This document shows, in pieces, positions 7,882 to 15,449 of a DNA stretch of 39,643 bases. A program made the position numbers and the translations under genes. The notes beneath the pieces were generated by a model. It was not told the origin of the DNA. It searched no databases and worked only from the letters and a program-made list of their open reading frames with translations. Origin of the DNA: a virus; the IMG/VR virus record IMGVR_UViG_3300011115_000229, positions 1 through 39,643 of that record; one strand, given 5' to 3'. Numbering within the stretch: the stretch's first letter is position 1; each line of letters opens with the position of its first letter.

Positions 7882-8739
7882 ATGGGTTTTCAATCCGCCG
7901 CTAACGCCGCCGCAGGTGGCACTCAACAAGCGATGATGTTTCAGGCGCTTGCGGCTCAACAGCAACAGCAAGCTCTTCAGCAAGCGCAACAGCAAGCGGC
8001 GGCGGAACTAAAAGCCGGTAAAGAGCAAGGCATACAGGCGCTTCAGGCTGGTCAGACTGGCGCTCTTGGCGCGTTACCAGAGTATTATCAGCAGGGCGTT
8101 GGTTTCCAACAGCCATACATGCAAGCGGGAACGCAAGCGACAAATCAGCTTGCACAACTCTATGGCCCCGGCGGCGCATATATGCAACAGCCGACGCTTG
8201 AACAGCTACAGATGGATCCCGGCTACGCCTTTCGGCAACAGCAAGGCGAGCAAGCTATGCTTAACGCCGCGCGCGCTGGCGGATTAGCTGGCTCTGGCGG
8301 TGCTTTGAAAGCCGCCACGCGATACGGCCAAGAAGCCGGAAGCCAAGAATACAGCAACGCATACAACCGTTTCATGGCTAATCGTCTTGCTGCGACGCAG
8401 GCGCTTCAAGGTCTTAGTGGTCAGGGCGCAGGCGCGGCTAATGTTGCATCTGGTCTAGCTGGTCAGACAGGTGGCAACATCGCTAACGTCTACACCGGCA
8501 CAGGAGCTAACATCGCTAACACGGCGACTGGCACAGCGGCTAATCTGGCTAACACCTACGCCAACACGGGCAATCAGCTCGCCAACGTCTACGGCAACTT
8601 AGGTCAAGGACTCGGCCAAGGCGCAGCTAACATCGGTTCGATCTACGCTCAAGGCGCGATGGGGCCAACTAATCTTCTTGCGGCGCTCGCAGGCCAAGGT
8701 CTGCAAGCGGGGGCAATGTATCTGGGACGTAGACCATAA
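7882..8739 (+). CDS. Ala/Gln/Gly-rich ejection (DNA transfer) protein candidate
   Basis: A 285-residue protein of very biased composition. Residues 20-50 are a Gln/Ala tract (AQQQQQALQQAQQQAAAELK), the middle has QLYGPGGAYMQQPTLEQ and DPGYAFRQQQGEQAMLNAAR, and residues 190-260 are Asn/Ala/Gly repeats (ANIANTATGTAANLANTYAN). The segment GYAFRQQQGEQALxxxAAxxGG is common in phage DNA-transfer or internal virion proteins. It is probably packed in the head and ejected with DNA, like P22 gp7/gp20/gp16. The assignment rests on composition and on its place in a three-gene block. Confidence 0.6.
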   Translation: MGFQSAANAAAGGTQQAMMFQALAAQQQQQALQQAQQQAAAELKAGKEQGIQALQAGQTGALGALPEYYQQGVGFQQPYMQAGTQATNQLAQLYGPGGAYMQQPTLEQLQMDPGYAFRQQQGEQAMLNAARAGGLAGSGGALKAATRYGQEAGSQEYSNAYNRFMANRLAATQALQGLSGQGAGAANVASGLAGQTGGNIANVYTGTGANIANTATGTAANLANTYANTGNQLANVYGNLGQGLGQGAANIGSIYAQGAMGPTNLLAALAGQGLQAGAMYLGRRP

Positions 8740-10301
8740 TGCCGATTCAATATTCGCCATTTCCTGAGTTTCAAGTTCCTAATTTGAATCTTATGGGCGC
8801 TTACGCCCAAGGCGAAGCATTGCGTTCGCAAGAACTAGCGCAGGCCAAGACCGCGCAAGCGATGGAATCGGCTGCGGCTAGAGATGTCCGCGAAGAAGAA
8901 AAAACACGCTTTGAATTAGCGTCTAAGAAATATGATTCGCTAATTGACATGGCTCCGCGTCTTAACGCGAAGAATTATGACGCTTGGTATAAACAAGTTA
9001 CCGAAACATTTCCGTTAGCCGCTGCTACTCTACCGCCGACATATGATCCGCAAACTGTTGCAATGTTGGGCCTCAAAGGCGCGGATTTAAAACCTCAAGT
9101 GCTTCAACAGCATTTTGGCGATACATCGCGCTTTGTTCGCGTTGGTGCCACGGGCGGCGCTGAAGTTGTGCCGGGTTCCGAAGTTACCGCGCCAACATAC
9201 ATGGAAGCTGGCGGCGAAGTATATCGTAAAACGCCTGAAGGTTTAGTGCCTGCGCCAATTCTTCCGGCGGAAGGGATGCCCGGCGCGCGCTTAAATATGC
9301 CAGCGGCTAAAGCAGCTATTGCCAATATTGAAAGCGGCGGCGATTACGGCGCGCTTGGGCCAACAACTAAATCCGGCGACCGCGCTTATGGCAAATATCA
9401 AGTCATGGGCGAAAACATACCTAGTTGGACTAAACAAGCGTTAGGTAAAAGTCTGACTCCGCAAGAGTTTCTAGCGTCTCCAGAAGCTCAAGAAAAAGTT
9501 TTTGAAGATCAGTTTGCGCGTAACACTGAAAAATATGGCTCGGCACAAGATGCCGCGTCGGTTTGGTTCTCTGGCAAACCGTTAGCTAAAGCTGGTCAGC
9601 GTGCGGACATTCTCGGCACGACTGTTCCTTCTTACGTCAATAAGTTTAACGCCGTGTATGGCCGACAAGCACCTGTGCAAAACGCTATGGTCGCGCCGGT
9701 CACAGGCGTTGCGCCACAAATGCCTACCGCCCCTGTAGCACCACCTGCCGGTATGCTTATGCCGCAACAACCGTCGCCGCCAGTCGCACAAGCTGCACCT
9801 ATTCCGGCTCCGCAACCAATAACGGTTGGAACTAAAAAACAAATTGTTGGTCAGACAAACGTCGAAAAGACGCTTGGACGTATGATTAATCTTTACGATA
9901 CGCTCGACAAAATGGAAGAAATTCCTAGCGAAAAACGTGACCCTCTTAAAAACATCGCTGCTTATGCGCGGGGCACAACGTTAGGTCAGGAAGTTGAAAA
10001 AGCGCGCGCGACGCCAGCGCAATCAAAACGTAATGAGATAAGATCATTACAACGCGCGTTGTTGAACGACATTAAAAACTCTACGGGCATGAGCGCTCAA
10101 GAGATCAATTCTAATTTTGAATTGAAGAACATGCTTGAGACGCTATCAGACCCAACGCAATCAATTGAGTCTGTCAAAGCTATTCTGGCCGACATATCAG
10201 CGCGCTATGGTCAAGGCAAAGTTGCTATGCCTGCCGAAGCCGCTGCACCTGCGGAAGCTCCGGCAAGCCGCCCTCCTTTGTCTTCTTTCTTTAAGAGATA
10301 A
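8739..10301 (+). CDS. Ejection protein with lytic transglycosylase-like domain
   Basis: A 520-residue protein. Residues 185-310 contain AAIANIESGGDYGALGP, then DRAYGKYQVMGENIPSW, SPEAQEKVFEDQF and ASVWFSGKPL. This is the layout of a lysozyme-like/soluble lytic transglycosylase domain, with Glu in the IESGG motif the likely catalytic residue. The N-terminal 100 residues are helical. Residues 315-370 are a Pro/Ala/Val-rich linker. The C-terminal part is helical with a Pro/Ala-rich tail. The expected role is local peptidoglycan opening during genome entry. The ATG overlaps the upstream stop (TAATG). Confidence 0.72.
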   Translation: MPIQYSPFPEFQVPNLNLMGAYAQGEALRSQELAQAKTAQAMESAAARDVREEEKTRFELASKKYDSLIDMAPRLNAKNYDAWYKQVTETFPLAAATLPPTYDPQTVAMLGLKGADLKPQVLQQHFGDTSRFVRVGATGGAEVVPGSEVTAPTYMEAGGEVYRKTPEGLVPAPILPAEGMPGARLNMPAAKAAIANIESGGDYGALGPTTKSGDRAYGKYQVMGENIPSWTKQALGKSLTPQEFLASPEAQEKVFEDQFARNTEKYGSAQDAASVWFSGKPLAKAGQRADILGTTVPSYVNKFNAVYGRQAPVQNAMVAPVTGVAPQMPTAPVAPPAGMLMPQQPSPPVAQAAPIPAPQPITVGTKKQIVGQTNVEKTLGRMINLYDTLDKMEEIPSEKRDPLKNIAAYARGTTLGQEVEKARATPAQSKRNEIRSLQRALLNDIKNSTGMSAQEINSNFELKNMLETLSDPTQSIESVKAILADISARYGQGKVAMPAEAAAPAEAPASRPPLSSFFKR

Positions 10302-10303
10302 AA

Positions 10304-11950
10304 ATGTTTGATGTAGCAGGCGCAAAGGCGGCGGGATACTCGGATGCTGAGATCCAGCAATTCCTCATGTCTATGCCTGAAACAGCCGAAGCTAAGAAAG
10401 CAGGCTATTCAGACGCCGAAATATTTCAGCACTTTGGGTTAGAAGCTGCGCCACAAAAACCATCTGAAAGTTTAACCGCTGGTCGTGCGGCTGAAGTTGC
10501 TGGCGGCGCTATCGCGCCTATCGCGGCGGCGGCTGGACTCGGCGGTCTTGTTGGTGGCCCTGTTGGAGCTGTCGCAGCTCCGGCGGCGCTCGGCGTTGCG
10601 GATCTAGCAACCACGCTTTACAATCTAGCTGCACCTAAGATTGGCACGTCGCAAGTCAGAACGCCGTCGGACATCGCGCGTCAATATCTGACGCCACAGT
10701 CTTTTCGCCCGCGCACACAGGCGGAAGAATTATTAGCCGCAGGCGTTGAAGGTGCTGGCGGCGCGTTGTCAGGCGCAGGTGCAGCTAATGTGTTGGCTAA
10801 ACGCGCAGCGCCAGGACTACTGCGCAACGTATTGACGACGATGGGCGAGCGTCCATTAGTTCAGACAGGTGCGGGTGCCGGTGCAGCCGTTGCGCCTGTT
10901 CGAGCTGAACAAATAGGTATTGAAGATCCGCGCGCGCTGTTGGCGACAAGTCTTGTTGGCGGTCTTGCGGGCGCGCATGGCGCGGCAGGATTACAACGCG
11001 GCGCTGAGTCAGCACTGGCCGCAGGTCAACGCGGCGCATTAAGTCTTGTTGGTAAGCCGCCATCAACAGAAGCTCTTGGTCAACGCGCATCGCAATCATT
11101 TGAAAAGGCCACGTCGCTTGGCGTTCAATATGATCCGGCTAAATATCAAACGTTTGCTGACAAAATTGAATCTAGTCTTAAAGGTTACGATCCTAGGTTC
11201 AGCAAATTCTCAGATGTAAAAGTTGCCGTTGACGCGATAAAAGATTTGGGGAACCAGCCACTTACAATAGAAAGTTTGCATAACACGCGTCAGATGCTTG
11301 GCGTGTTACGTGGGGATAAAGAAAAAGACGTACGCCGCATGGCTGGTATTCTGACGGACAAGTTGGATGAATTTGTCACGAATGAAAAGAATACGAACGT
11401 AGCCGCACAAATGAGCGGTGCGGGGCGCGAAGCTGCTGATGCTCTTATGTCCGGCATTAAAGACTATAAGATGATGAGCAAGAGTTCTGAAATTGAACGC
11501 TTGATTGAGCGCGCCGATCTTGTTGGCGGCTCTGCCGAAAACATTGAAACGCAGTTCCGCGTTCTTGCGCGCAATCCAGCGCGCTTGCGTAAATTTACTG
11601 AAGATGAACAAGCGATGATTAAACGCATCGCTAAAGGTCAGGAAGGTTCAAGCCTAGCAAATTTTGCTAGTATGCTATCGCCAACACGCAGTCCTGCGAT
11701 GCTTGCGTCGCAAGCACTTGTTGGCGGCTACGGTTTATCCAGCGAAGATCCATACGCCATCTACGGCGCTGGCGGTGCAGCTCTAGCCGGTGCAACTGGC
11801 CGCGCAATTCGCAACGCATTAGCTAAACGCGCCGCAGGTAACGTTGCTGCAATGACCCGTGGCGCTCCGACCGCCGTCCCGTTCTCTGTTGAATACGCTC
11901 CTATCGCTGCACCTATAGCGACGCAGGGCATAAATGCGATGGCGAGATGA
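10304..11950 (+). CDS. Large internal virion / ejection protein candidate
   Basis: A 548-residue protein not assigned to a named family. Residues 4-45 hold two copies of a short helix motif (AAGYSDAEIQQFL and KAGYSDAEIFQHFGLE), often seen at the start of phage internal proteins. Residues 60-105 and 140-240 are Ala/Gly-rich with hydrophobic stretches (IAPIAAAAGLGGLVGGPVGA) that could insert into a membrane. Residues 250-430 are charged helices. The C-terminus is again Ala/Gly-rich. A membrane-active ejection protein comparable to P22 gp16 is plausible but inferred. It closes the head/ejection block. Confidence 0.55.
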   Translation: MFDVAGAKAAGYSDAEIQQFLMSMPETAEAKKAGYSDAEIFQHFGLEAAPQKPSESLTAGRAAEVAGGAIAPIAAAAGLGGLVGGPVGAVAAPAALGVADLATTLYNLAAPKIGTSQVRTPSDIARQYLTPQSFRPRTQAEELLAAGVEGAGGALSGAGAANVLAKRAAPGLLRNVLTTMGERPLVQTGAGAGAAVAPVRAEQIGIEDPRALLATSLVGGLAGAHGAAGLQRGAESALAAGQRGALSLVGKPPSTEALGQRASQSFEKATSLGVQYDPAKYQTFADKIESSLKGYDPRFSKFSDVKVAVDAIKDLGNQPLTIESLHNTRQMLGVLRGDKEKDVRRMAGILTDKLDEFVTNEKNTNVAAQMSGAGREAADALMSGIKDYKMMSKSSEIERLIERADLVGGSAENIETQFRVLARNPARLRKFTEDEQAMIKRIAKGQEGSSLANFASMLSPTRSPAMLASQALVGGYGLSSEDPYAIYGAGGAALAGATGRAIRNALAKRAAGNVAAMTRGAPTAVPFSVEYAPIAAPIATQGINAMAR

Positions 11951-12213
11951 CACCAATGGCTGAATATCAAGTGTTTTTTGACGTGGCCGTTGGCGTGATC
12001 GGCGTCCTGGGCGGATGGGTATTGAATACCGTCTGGGGCGCTGTCAAAGATTTACAGGAAGCTGACCGCGAATTAGCAGAAAAGGTCAGTCAAATTGAAG
12101 TGCTTGTTGCTGGCCGATATATCACACGCGATGAATTTGATCGTGTGCTTAACAGTGTCTTTATTAAGCTCGACAAGATCCAAGATCTTTTGATGCAGAA
12201 AGCAGACAGATGA
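11947..12213 (+). CDS. Small membrane-anchored coiled-coil protein, lysis region
   Basis: An 88-residue protein starting in an ATGA overlap with the previous gene; ATG 11956 (MAEYQ) is an alternative start. Residues 8-28 (VFFDVAVGVIGVLGGWVLNT) are a single hydrophobic segment. They are followed by a charged helix and a coiled coil (LQEADRELAEKVSQIEVLVA), then YITRDEFDRVLNSVFIKLDK. It overlaps the endolysin start by 4 bases, so translation is coupled. Proteins of this shape often sit beside phage endolysins and may be holin accessories, but no function is demonstrated. Confidence 0.6.
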   Translation: MTPMAEYQVFFDVAVGVIGVLGGWVLNTVWGAVKDLQEADRELAEKVSQIEVLVAGRYITRDEFDRVLNSVFIKLDKIQDLLMQKADR

Positions 12214-12713
12214 AAGAGAACTACGCCAAGTGTCTCGCACAAGTCTTAAAATACGAGGGCGGTTACGTTGACCATCCAAAAGATCCGGGTGGCCCGACAA
12301 ATAAGGGGGTCACGCAAGCAGTTTATGATAATTGGCGAAAATCACAAAACCTCCCAACGCAAAGCGTGCGCGCTATCGCTGATTCAGAAGTTGCGGCGAT
12401 TTACAAGAACCTATACTGGGATCGTATTTCTGGAGATAGTCTGCCCTCTGGCGTTGATTTTGCTGTGTTCGACTTTGCTGTCAATTCCGGCGTAAGCCGC
12501 GCAACCAAAACACTACAGGCCGTTGTTGGCGTCACGCAAGACGGCGTGATCGGCCCTGCAACTATCCAGGCTACTAAAACATATGTTGCGATGGCGGTCA
12601 CAAACAAACGTCTAGCGTTCATGCAGTCCCTGTCGATCTGGTCTACGTTTGGCAAAGGTTGGTCTGCCCGCATCGCTGACGTTAAAGCGCAGATCAAGTC
12701 GCTTGTTGGATAG
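12210..12713 (+). CDS. Endolysin, glycoside hydrolase family 108 (muramidase)
   Basis: A 167-residue enzyme that cleaves peptidoglycan at the end of infection. The N-terminal domain has the GH108 signature with the likely catalytic Glu16 (VLKYEGGYVDHPKDPGGPTN, then KGVT). The C-terminal part (FAVNSGVSRATKTLQAVVGV, then TQDGVIGPATIQA) is the associated peptidoglycan-binding domain. No signal peptide is seen, so release should depend on a holin. It overlaps the preceding gene in ATGA and is followed by two small membrane proteins and the spanins. Confidence 0.92.
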   Translation: MKENYAKCLAQVLKYEGGYVDHPKDPGGPTNKGVTQAVYDNWRKSQNLPTQSVRAIADSEVAAIYKNLYWDRISGDSLPSGVDFAVFDFAVNSGVSRATKTLQAVVGVTQDGVIGPATIQATKTYVAMAVTNKRLAFMQSLSIWSTFGKGWSARIADVKAQIKSLVG

Positions 12714-12807
12714 AATTGTATATATCGTTGCGGTTGCCGCTTCGATAGCTTACGGGGCCAAACTGCTATTCATGCTCGGCATTTATTTTAGGAGATCAAT
12801 GGAATGA
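12706..12807 (+). CDS. 33-residue membrane peptide, possible holin component
   Basis: A very short reading frame from TTG at 12706, overlapping the endolysin stop, to TGA at 12805-12807. It encodes MDRIVYIVAVAASIAYGAKL followed by LFMLGIYFRRSME: one hydrophobic helix with a basic tail, the shape of a pinholin or small holin partner. Its end overlaps the next gene by ATGA. The TTG start has no strong ribosome site, so only coupling from the endolysin would translate it. It is plausible from position and topology but not certain. Confidence 0.4.
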   Translation: MDRIVYIVAVAASIAYGAKLLFMLGIYFRRSME

Positions 12808-12968
12808 TTAAAAACTGGAAAACCACAATCCCGGGAATCATTACGCTTATCGGCGTTGTCTTCAACGCATGGCAGACCAAGACGCTTGACTGGTCATCTT
12901 TACAAGCCGCGCTTGTTGCTATCGGTCTGATCGGCGCTAAAGACTTTAACGTCACTGGCGGCGCATGA
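12804..12968 (+). CDS. Holin-like small membrane protein
   Basis: A 54-residue protein starting at ATG 12804 after AGGAGATC. It reads MIKNWKTTIPGIITLIGVVF, then NAWQTKTLDWSSLQAALVAI and GLIGAKDFNVTGGA. Two hydrophobic segments (about 9-21 and 34-44) and the closing GLIxAKDxNVTGG are a pattern seen in many small phage proteins next to lysozymes and annotated as holins. It would permeabilise the inner membrane. Its stop overlaps the i-spanin start (ATGA). Confidence 0.6.
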   Translation: MIKNWKTTIPGIITLIGVVFNAWQTKTLDWSSLQAALVAIGLIGAKDFNVTGGA

Positions 12969-13177
12969 CGACTGTTATACTAATTGGTATAATCTTGGTT
13001 GTTCTCTACGCAGCGGCTAAGATGCTAACGGCTGAAGCCTATGAACGCGGGCGGCGCGATGAGGTTATTAAACGCGCTGACCTACAAGCTAAACTGAAAG
13101 AGCAACAGACCAATGTCGTTATGGCCCCAAAAACCGTGGACGATACTGCTACTGATCTCGACAACGGCACTTTCTAG
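12965..13177 (+). CDS. i-spanin (Rz-like inner membrane spanin)
   Basis: A 70-residue protein with an N-terminal membrane helix (residues 2-20, TVILIGIILVVLYAAAKML) followed by a charged segment (EAYERGRRDEVIKRADLQAK, then LKEQQT) able to form a periplasmic coiled coil. This is the class of inner-membrane spanin that links to an outer-membrane lipoprotein and fuses membranes in the last lysis step. The o-spanin gene begins within it in another frame. It is short for an Rz protein. The assignment relies on topology and the embedded partner. Confidence 0.7.
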   Translation: MTTVILIGIILVVLYAAAKMLTAEAYERGRRDEVIKRADLQAKLKEQQTNVVMAPKTVDDTATDLDNGTF

Positions 13178-13334
13178 CTGCCAGTCAACGAGCGGCGGAT
13201 CGTGTCCGCCACTCGCTCAATATTCACTCGCTCAACAGCGCGCCGTTGCCGCTGAACTTAGGCGGCTCCGTGGAACCGAAACGGCTCAGTTTATCGTCGA
13301 TTACGGCAAGCTCCGCGCGGCGTGTAGACTTTAA
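13113..13334 (+). CDS. o-spanin (Rz1-like outer membrane lipoprotein), embedded
   Basis: A 73-residue protein in a different frame, beginning inside the i-spanin gene and running past its end. It has a lipoprotein signal (TILLLISTTALSSC) with lipobox Leu20-Ser21-Ser22-Cys23. The mature part is short, with a second Cys near residue 31 and an Ala/Arg-rich helix (AQQRAVAAELRRLRGTETAQ). Embedding of Rz1 in Rz is typical of Gram-negative phages. Its last 111 bases overlap a gene on the other strand (13224-13667), so the two operons converge here with no spacer. Confidence 0.75.
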   Translation: MSLWPQKPWTILLLISTTALSSCQSTSGGSCPPLAQYSLAQQRAVAAELRRLRGTETAQFIVDYGKLRAACRL

Positions 13335-13667
13335 CTCTTCGCGCTTTGCTGTCTTAAGATCTGTGCGTTTCTTATATCCGATACCTGAACCTTCTTTGGC
13401 GCTCGCGTAATCATTCGCAAACATCGCCGCAAAGGCTTCGTAGTTCATCGCGTCAAGTCGGCTGTCGATATGCGTCGGGTTGCTAAATGCGCGAGCGTTT
13501 TTCAAACAAACCATAATAATCGCAACTTCATATGGGTGTATGTCACGGCCTAAACGGAGCGTAGCAAGGTCAGCAATAAGCTGGAAGTTGTCCTCTACGC
13601 CGCCGTAGTCAGACCCGCGCTCTCCGATGATTTCGCTGGCTTGCTGTAGTAGATCGTGCGGATTCAT
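13224..13667 (-). CDS. DUF6378-like phage protein
   Basis: A 147-residue protein. The start chosen is the ATG at 13667, which follows GGAGGAAATTG on the minus strand; a longer in-frame reading lacks this signal. Residues 3-60 (HDLLQQASEIIGERGSDYGG, then VEDNFQLIADLATLRLG and YEVAIIMVCLKNAR) fit a widespread small phage family annotated as a domain of unknown function. The C-terminal 55 residues are Lys/Arg/Glu-rich and are encoded opposite the o-spanin gene. It is the last gene of a minus-strand block. Function is unknown. Confidence 0.65.
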   Translation of the reverse strand: MNPHDLLQQASEIIGERGSDYGGVEDNFQLIADLATLRLGRDIHPYEVAIIMVCLKNARAFSNPTHIDSRLDAMNYEAFAAMFANDYASAKEGSGIGYKKRTDLKTAKREELKSTRRAELAVIDDKLSRFGSTEPPKFSGNGALLSE

Positions 13668-13857
13668 CAATTTCCTCCAATAGTTCGGCTCGCTCACGCA
13701 ACATTCGCAACGTCGTGTATCGCTGATGCAAACGTATAATGACCGTAGACCGCCGAGCGTGTTTGCGCTCGTCCTCCAAGAGATCCAATACCTCTTGTTC
13801 CGTGTAGTCCGTTAGGACTTCATTCAGTTGCCGCCAATTAAGGCTACTTGAGTTCAT
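13609..13857 (-). CDS. Small charged helical hypothetical protein
   Basis: An 82-residue, strongly charged and probably all-helical protein (LNEVLTDYTEQEVLDLLEDE, then RKHARRSTVIIRLHQRY and LRERAELLEEIDES). Its start overlaps the helicase stop by 14 bases and its end overlaps the next gene by 59 bases, so the four minus-strand genes form one translation-coupled unit. No family is recognised. Its position suggests a helper of the helicase/nuclease pair or a small DNA-binding protein, but nothing in the sequence proves this. Confidence 0.65.
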   Translation of the reverse strand: MNSSSLNWRQLNEVLTDYTEQEVLDLLEDERKHARRSTVIIRLHQRYTTLRMLRERAELLEEIDESARSTTASQRNHRRARV

Positions 13858-15124
13858 CTAATGCTAACTCCGAAATAGAACGCTTATCGGCAAGCGCCGC
13901 AAAAATTCGTTCGTCAATAGTCTTATTACACATTAGAACGTAACACCACACTTCTTTTGTCTGGCCGCTACGATGCAGGCGTCCAATGGTTTGCTCGTAA
14001 AGTTCGAGCGACCACGGCAGCGATAGAAAGATGATTTTGTTGCCGCCGAACTGTAAATTCAGCCCGTGACCTGCGCTCTTTGGATGCAGGGCCAAAAGCT
14101 CCAGTTCACCTTTGTTCCACTTGTCAACGACATTTTCATCGTCCATAGTGGAGAGTTGTGGATAACGTTTTTTGAGTTCCGCTAACTCTTCTTTGTAATT
14201 GTAGACGATGATCGTGTTGTCGCGTTGGTTTTCTTCTAAAATGTCGTCCAGCAATTTAAACTTATGATCTGACAACCACTCTGCGCCATCAGCGCCGTAG
14301 ACAAACCCGCCCGCAAGCTGTTGTAGTTTCTGAGTGACAACAGCCGCTGTTGGCGCTGTGATTGTTTGACCTAACTCAAGAACAAAATCGCGCTTCATTT
14401 TATTATATGCGCTCATGTCCATGTCGCAGCGCATCTCTACGACGTTGAGCGGCGGCAGCTTGTCCTTATATTCGCCAGCCTCTAACACATACGTCGCGGG
14501 TTTGATTACGCCCATGACGTTGTTCAGCGCGCCGGGCAGTGGTTCCCACTGTTGATACTCGCGGTTGATGCAGTAGAAATACTGTTGCAGAAACGCGCCT
14601 TTGCTGCGGCCTAACAGTTTCTGGTCGATGACTTTGCATTGGCCGAACACGTCTTCAAGACCGTTGGACGTAAACGATCCGGTCAAGCCCCAACGAATGT
14701 GAAACTTGTCAAGTATTTTCAGTAAGTATTTAAAGCGTTTTCCACTAGGATTCTTTAGTCGCGTAAGCTCATCAAAAACCACACCGTCAAAACCAGTGGG
14801 ATCAATGCTAGGAATATTGTCATAGTTCGTCACCACAATGTCAGCGTCAGAATCAAAAGCGGCCTTGCGTTGCGCTGGCGTCCCAACGGCTATGCTTATA
14901 TCAAACTCAGGGCACCACTTTTGACCCTCTTGCCACCAAACATCAGTGCAAACTCGTTTGGGTGCAAGCACTAACCATCGGCCAACATGGCCGTTCGCTA
15001 ACATTTCTGTCATCGCGGTTAATGTAATTGCAGTTTTACCAGCGCCGACGGGCGCTAAAATCATGGCGCGGTCACGACAGAAGAGGAAGTCGGCTGCGTC
15101 GTGTTGATACGGTCGTAAGTCCAT
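13844..15124 (-). CDS. SNF2-like DEAD/H-box helicase
   Basis: A 426-residue superfamily 2 helicase. Motif Q-like LRPYQHDAADF is at the start and Walker A VGAGKTAI at residues 26-33 (Lys30). Motif II is FDELTRLK, with DELT in place of the usual DEAH. Motif III-like LTGSFTSN follows, and the second core domain ends with QTIGRLHRSGQ (motif VI, arginine fingers). This is the short SNF2 form common in phages, probably translocating on dsDNA during replication or recombination. It overlaps the VRR-NUC gene by 64 bases, so nuclease and helicase probably act together. Confidence 0.88.
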   Translation of the reverse strand: MDLRPYQHDAADFLFCRDRAMILAPVGAGKTAITLTAMTEMLANGHVGRWLVLAPKRVCTDVWWQEGQKWCPEFDISIAVGTPAQRKAAFDSDADIVVTNYDNIPSIDPTGFDGVVFDELTRLKNPSGKRFKYLLKILDKFHIRWGLTGSFTSNGLEDVFGQCKVIDQKLLGRSKGAFLQQYFYCINREYQQWEPLPGALNNVMGVIKPATYVLEAGEYKDKLPPLNVVEMRCDMDMSAYNKMKRDFVLELGQTITAPTAAVVTQKLQQLAGGFVYGADGAEWLSDHKFKLLDDILEENQRDNTIIVYNYKEELAELKKRYPQLSTMDDENVVDKWNKGELELLALHPKSAGHGLNLQFGGNKIIFLSLPWSLELYEQTIGRLHRSGQTKEVWCYVLMCNKTIDERIFAALADKRSISELALDELK

Positions 15125-15384
15125 CGGTCAACTTGTTCCCTATTCCACAAACAAGCGTAGTTTTGTTTTAACTTTCGCATGTCTTCAGCAAATATTTTTT
15201 GTAATGCGGAGAGCTTGCCGCCTTCTTTTTTTAATTCTACAAACCACGTCTCGCCGTTGGGTAAGCAAACGATTCGGTCGCTTACGCCGCGATTTGACAA
15301 ACTGTTAAATTTAAACGCGACACCGTTAAGTGATTGAACGGACTTAACAAAGTAACGTTCAATATCTCTTTCCAAATCAGTCAT
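15061..15384 (-). CDS. VRR-NUC domain nuclease
   Basis: A 107-residue protein that is almost entirely a VRR-NUC domain of the PD-(D/E)XK superfamily. Residues GVSDRIVCLPNGETWFVELK (33-52) hold the likely catalytic Asp36, Glu50 and Lys52, and EGGKLSALQ adds the family Gln62. Stand-alone VRR-NUC proteins in phages are thought to act as structure-specific (junction-resolving) nucleases with a neighbouring SNF2 helicase. No clear ribosome site precedes the ATG at 15384. It is the first gene of the minus-strand block and divergent from the replication operon. Confidence 0.88.
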   Translation of the reverse strand: MTDLERDIERYFVKSVQSLNGVAFKFNSLSNRGVSDRIVCLPNGETWFVELKKEGGKLSALQKIFAEDMRKLKQNYACLWNREQVDRWTYDRINTTQPTSSSVVTAP

Positions 15385-15394
15385 AAAAAACTAT

Positions 15395-15424
15395 TTGACA
15401 TATCCGTAATAAATTGTCTAGTAT
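15395..15424 (+). promoter_or_regulatory. Sigma70-like promoter of the replication operon
   Basis: TTGACA at 15395-15400 matches the consensus -35 exactly. An 18-bp spacer leads to TAGTAT at 15419-15424, a 5/6 match to TATAAT. It lies in the 65-base gap between divergent genes and points into the replication operon starting at 15450. Recognition by host RNA polymerase is the simplest reading; no phage RNA polymerase was found. Confidence 0.7.
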
Positions 15425-15449
15425 GCAAATCACAGAAAGGTAAGATACA

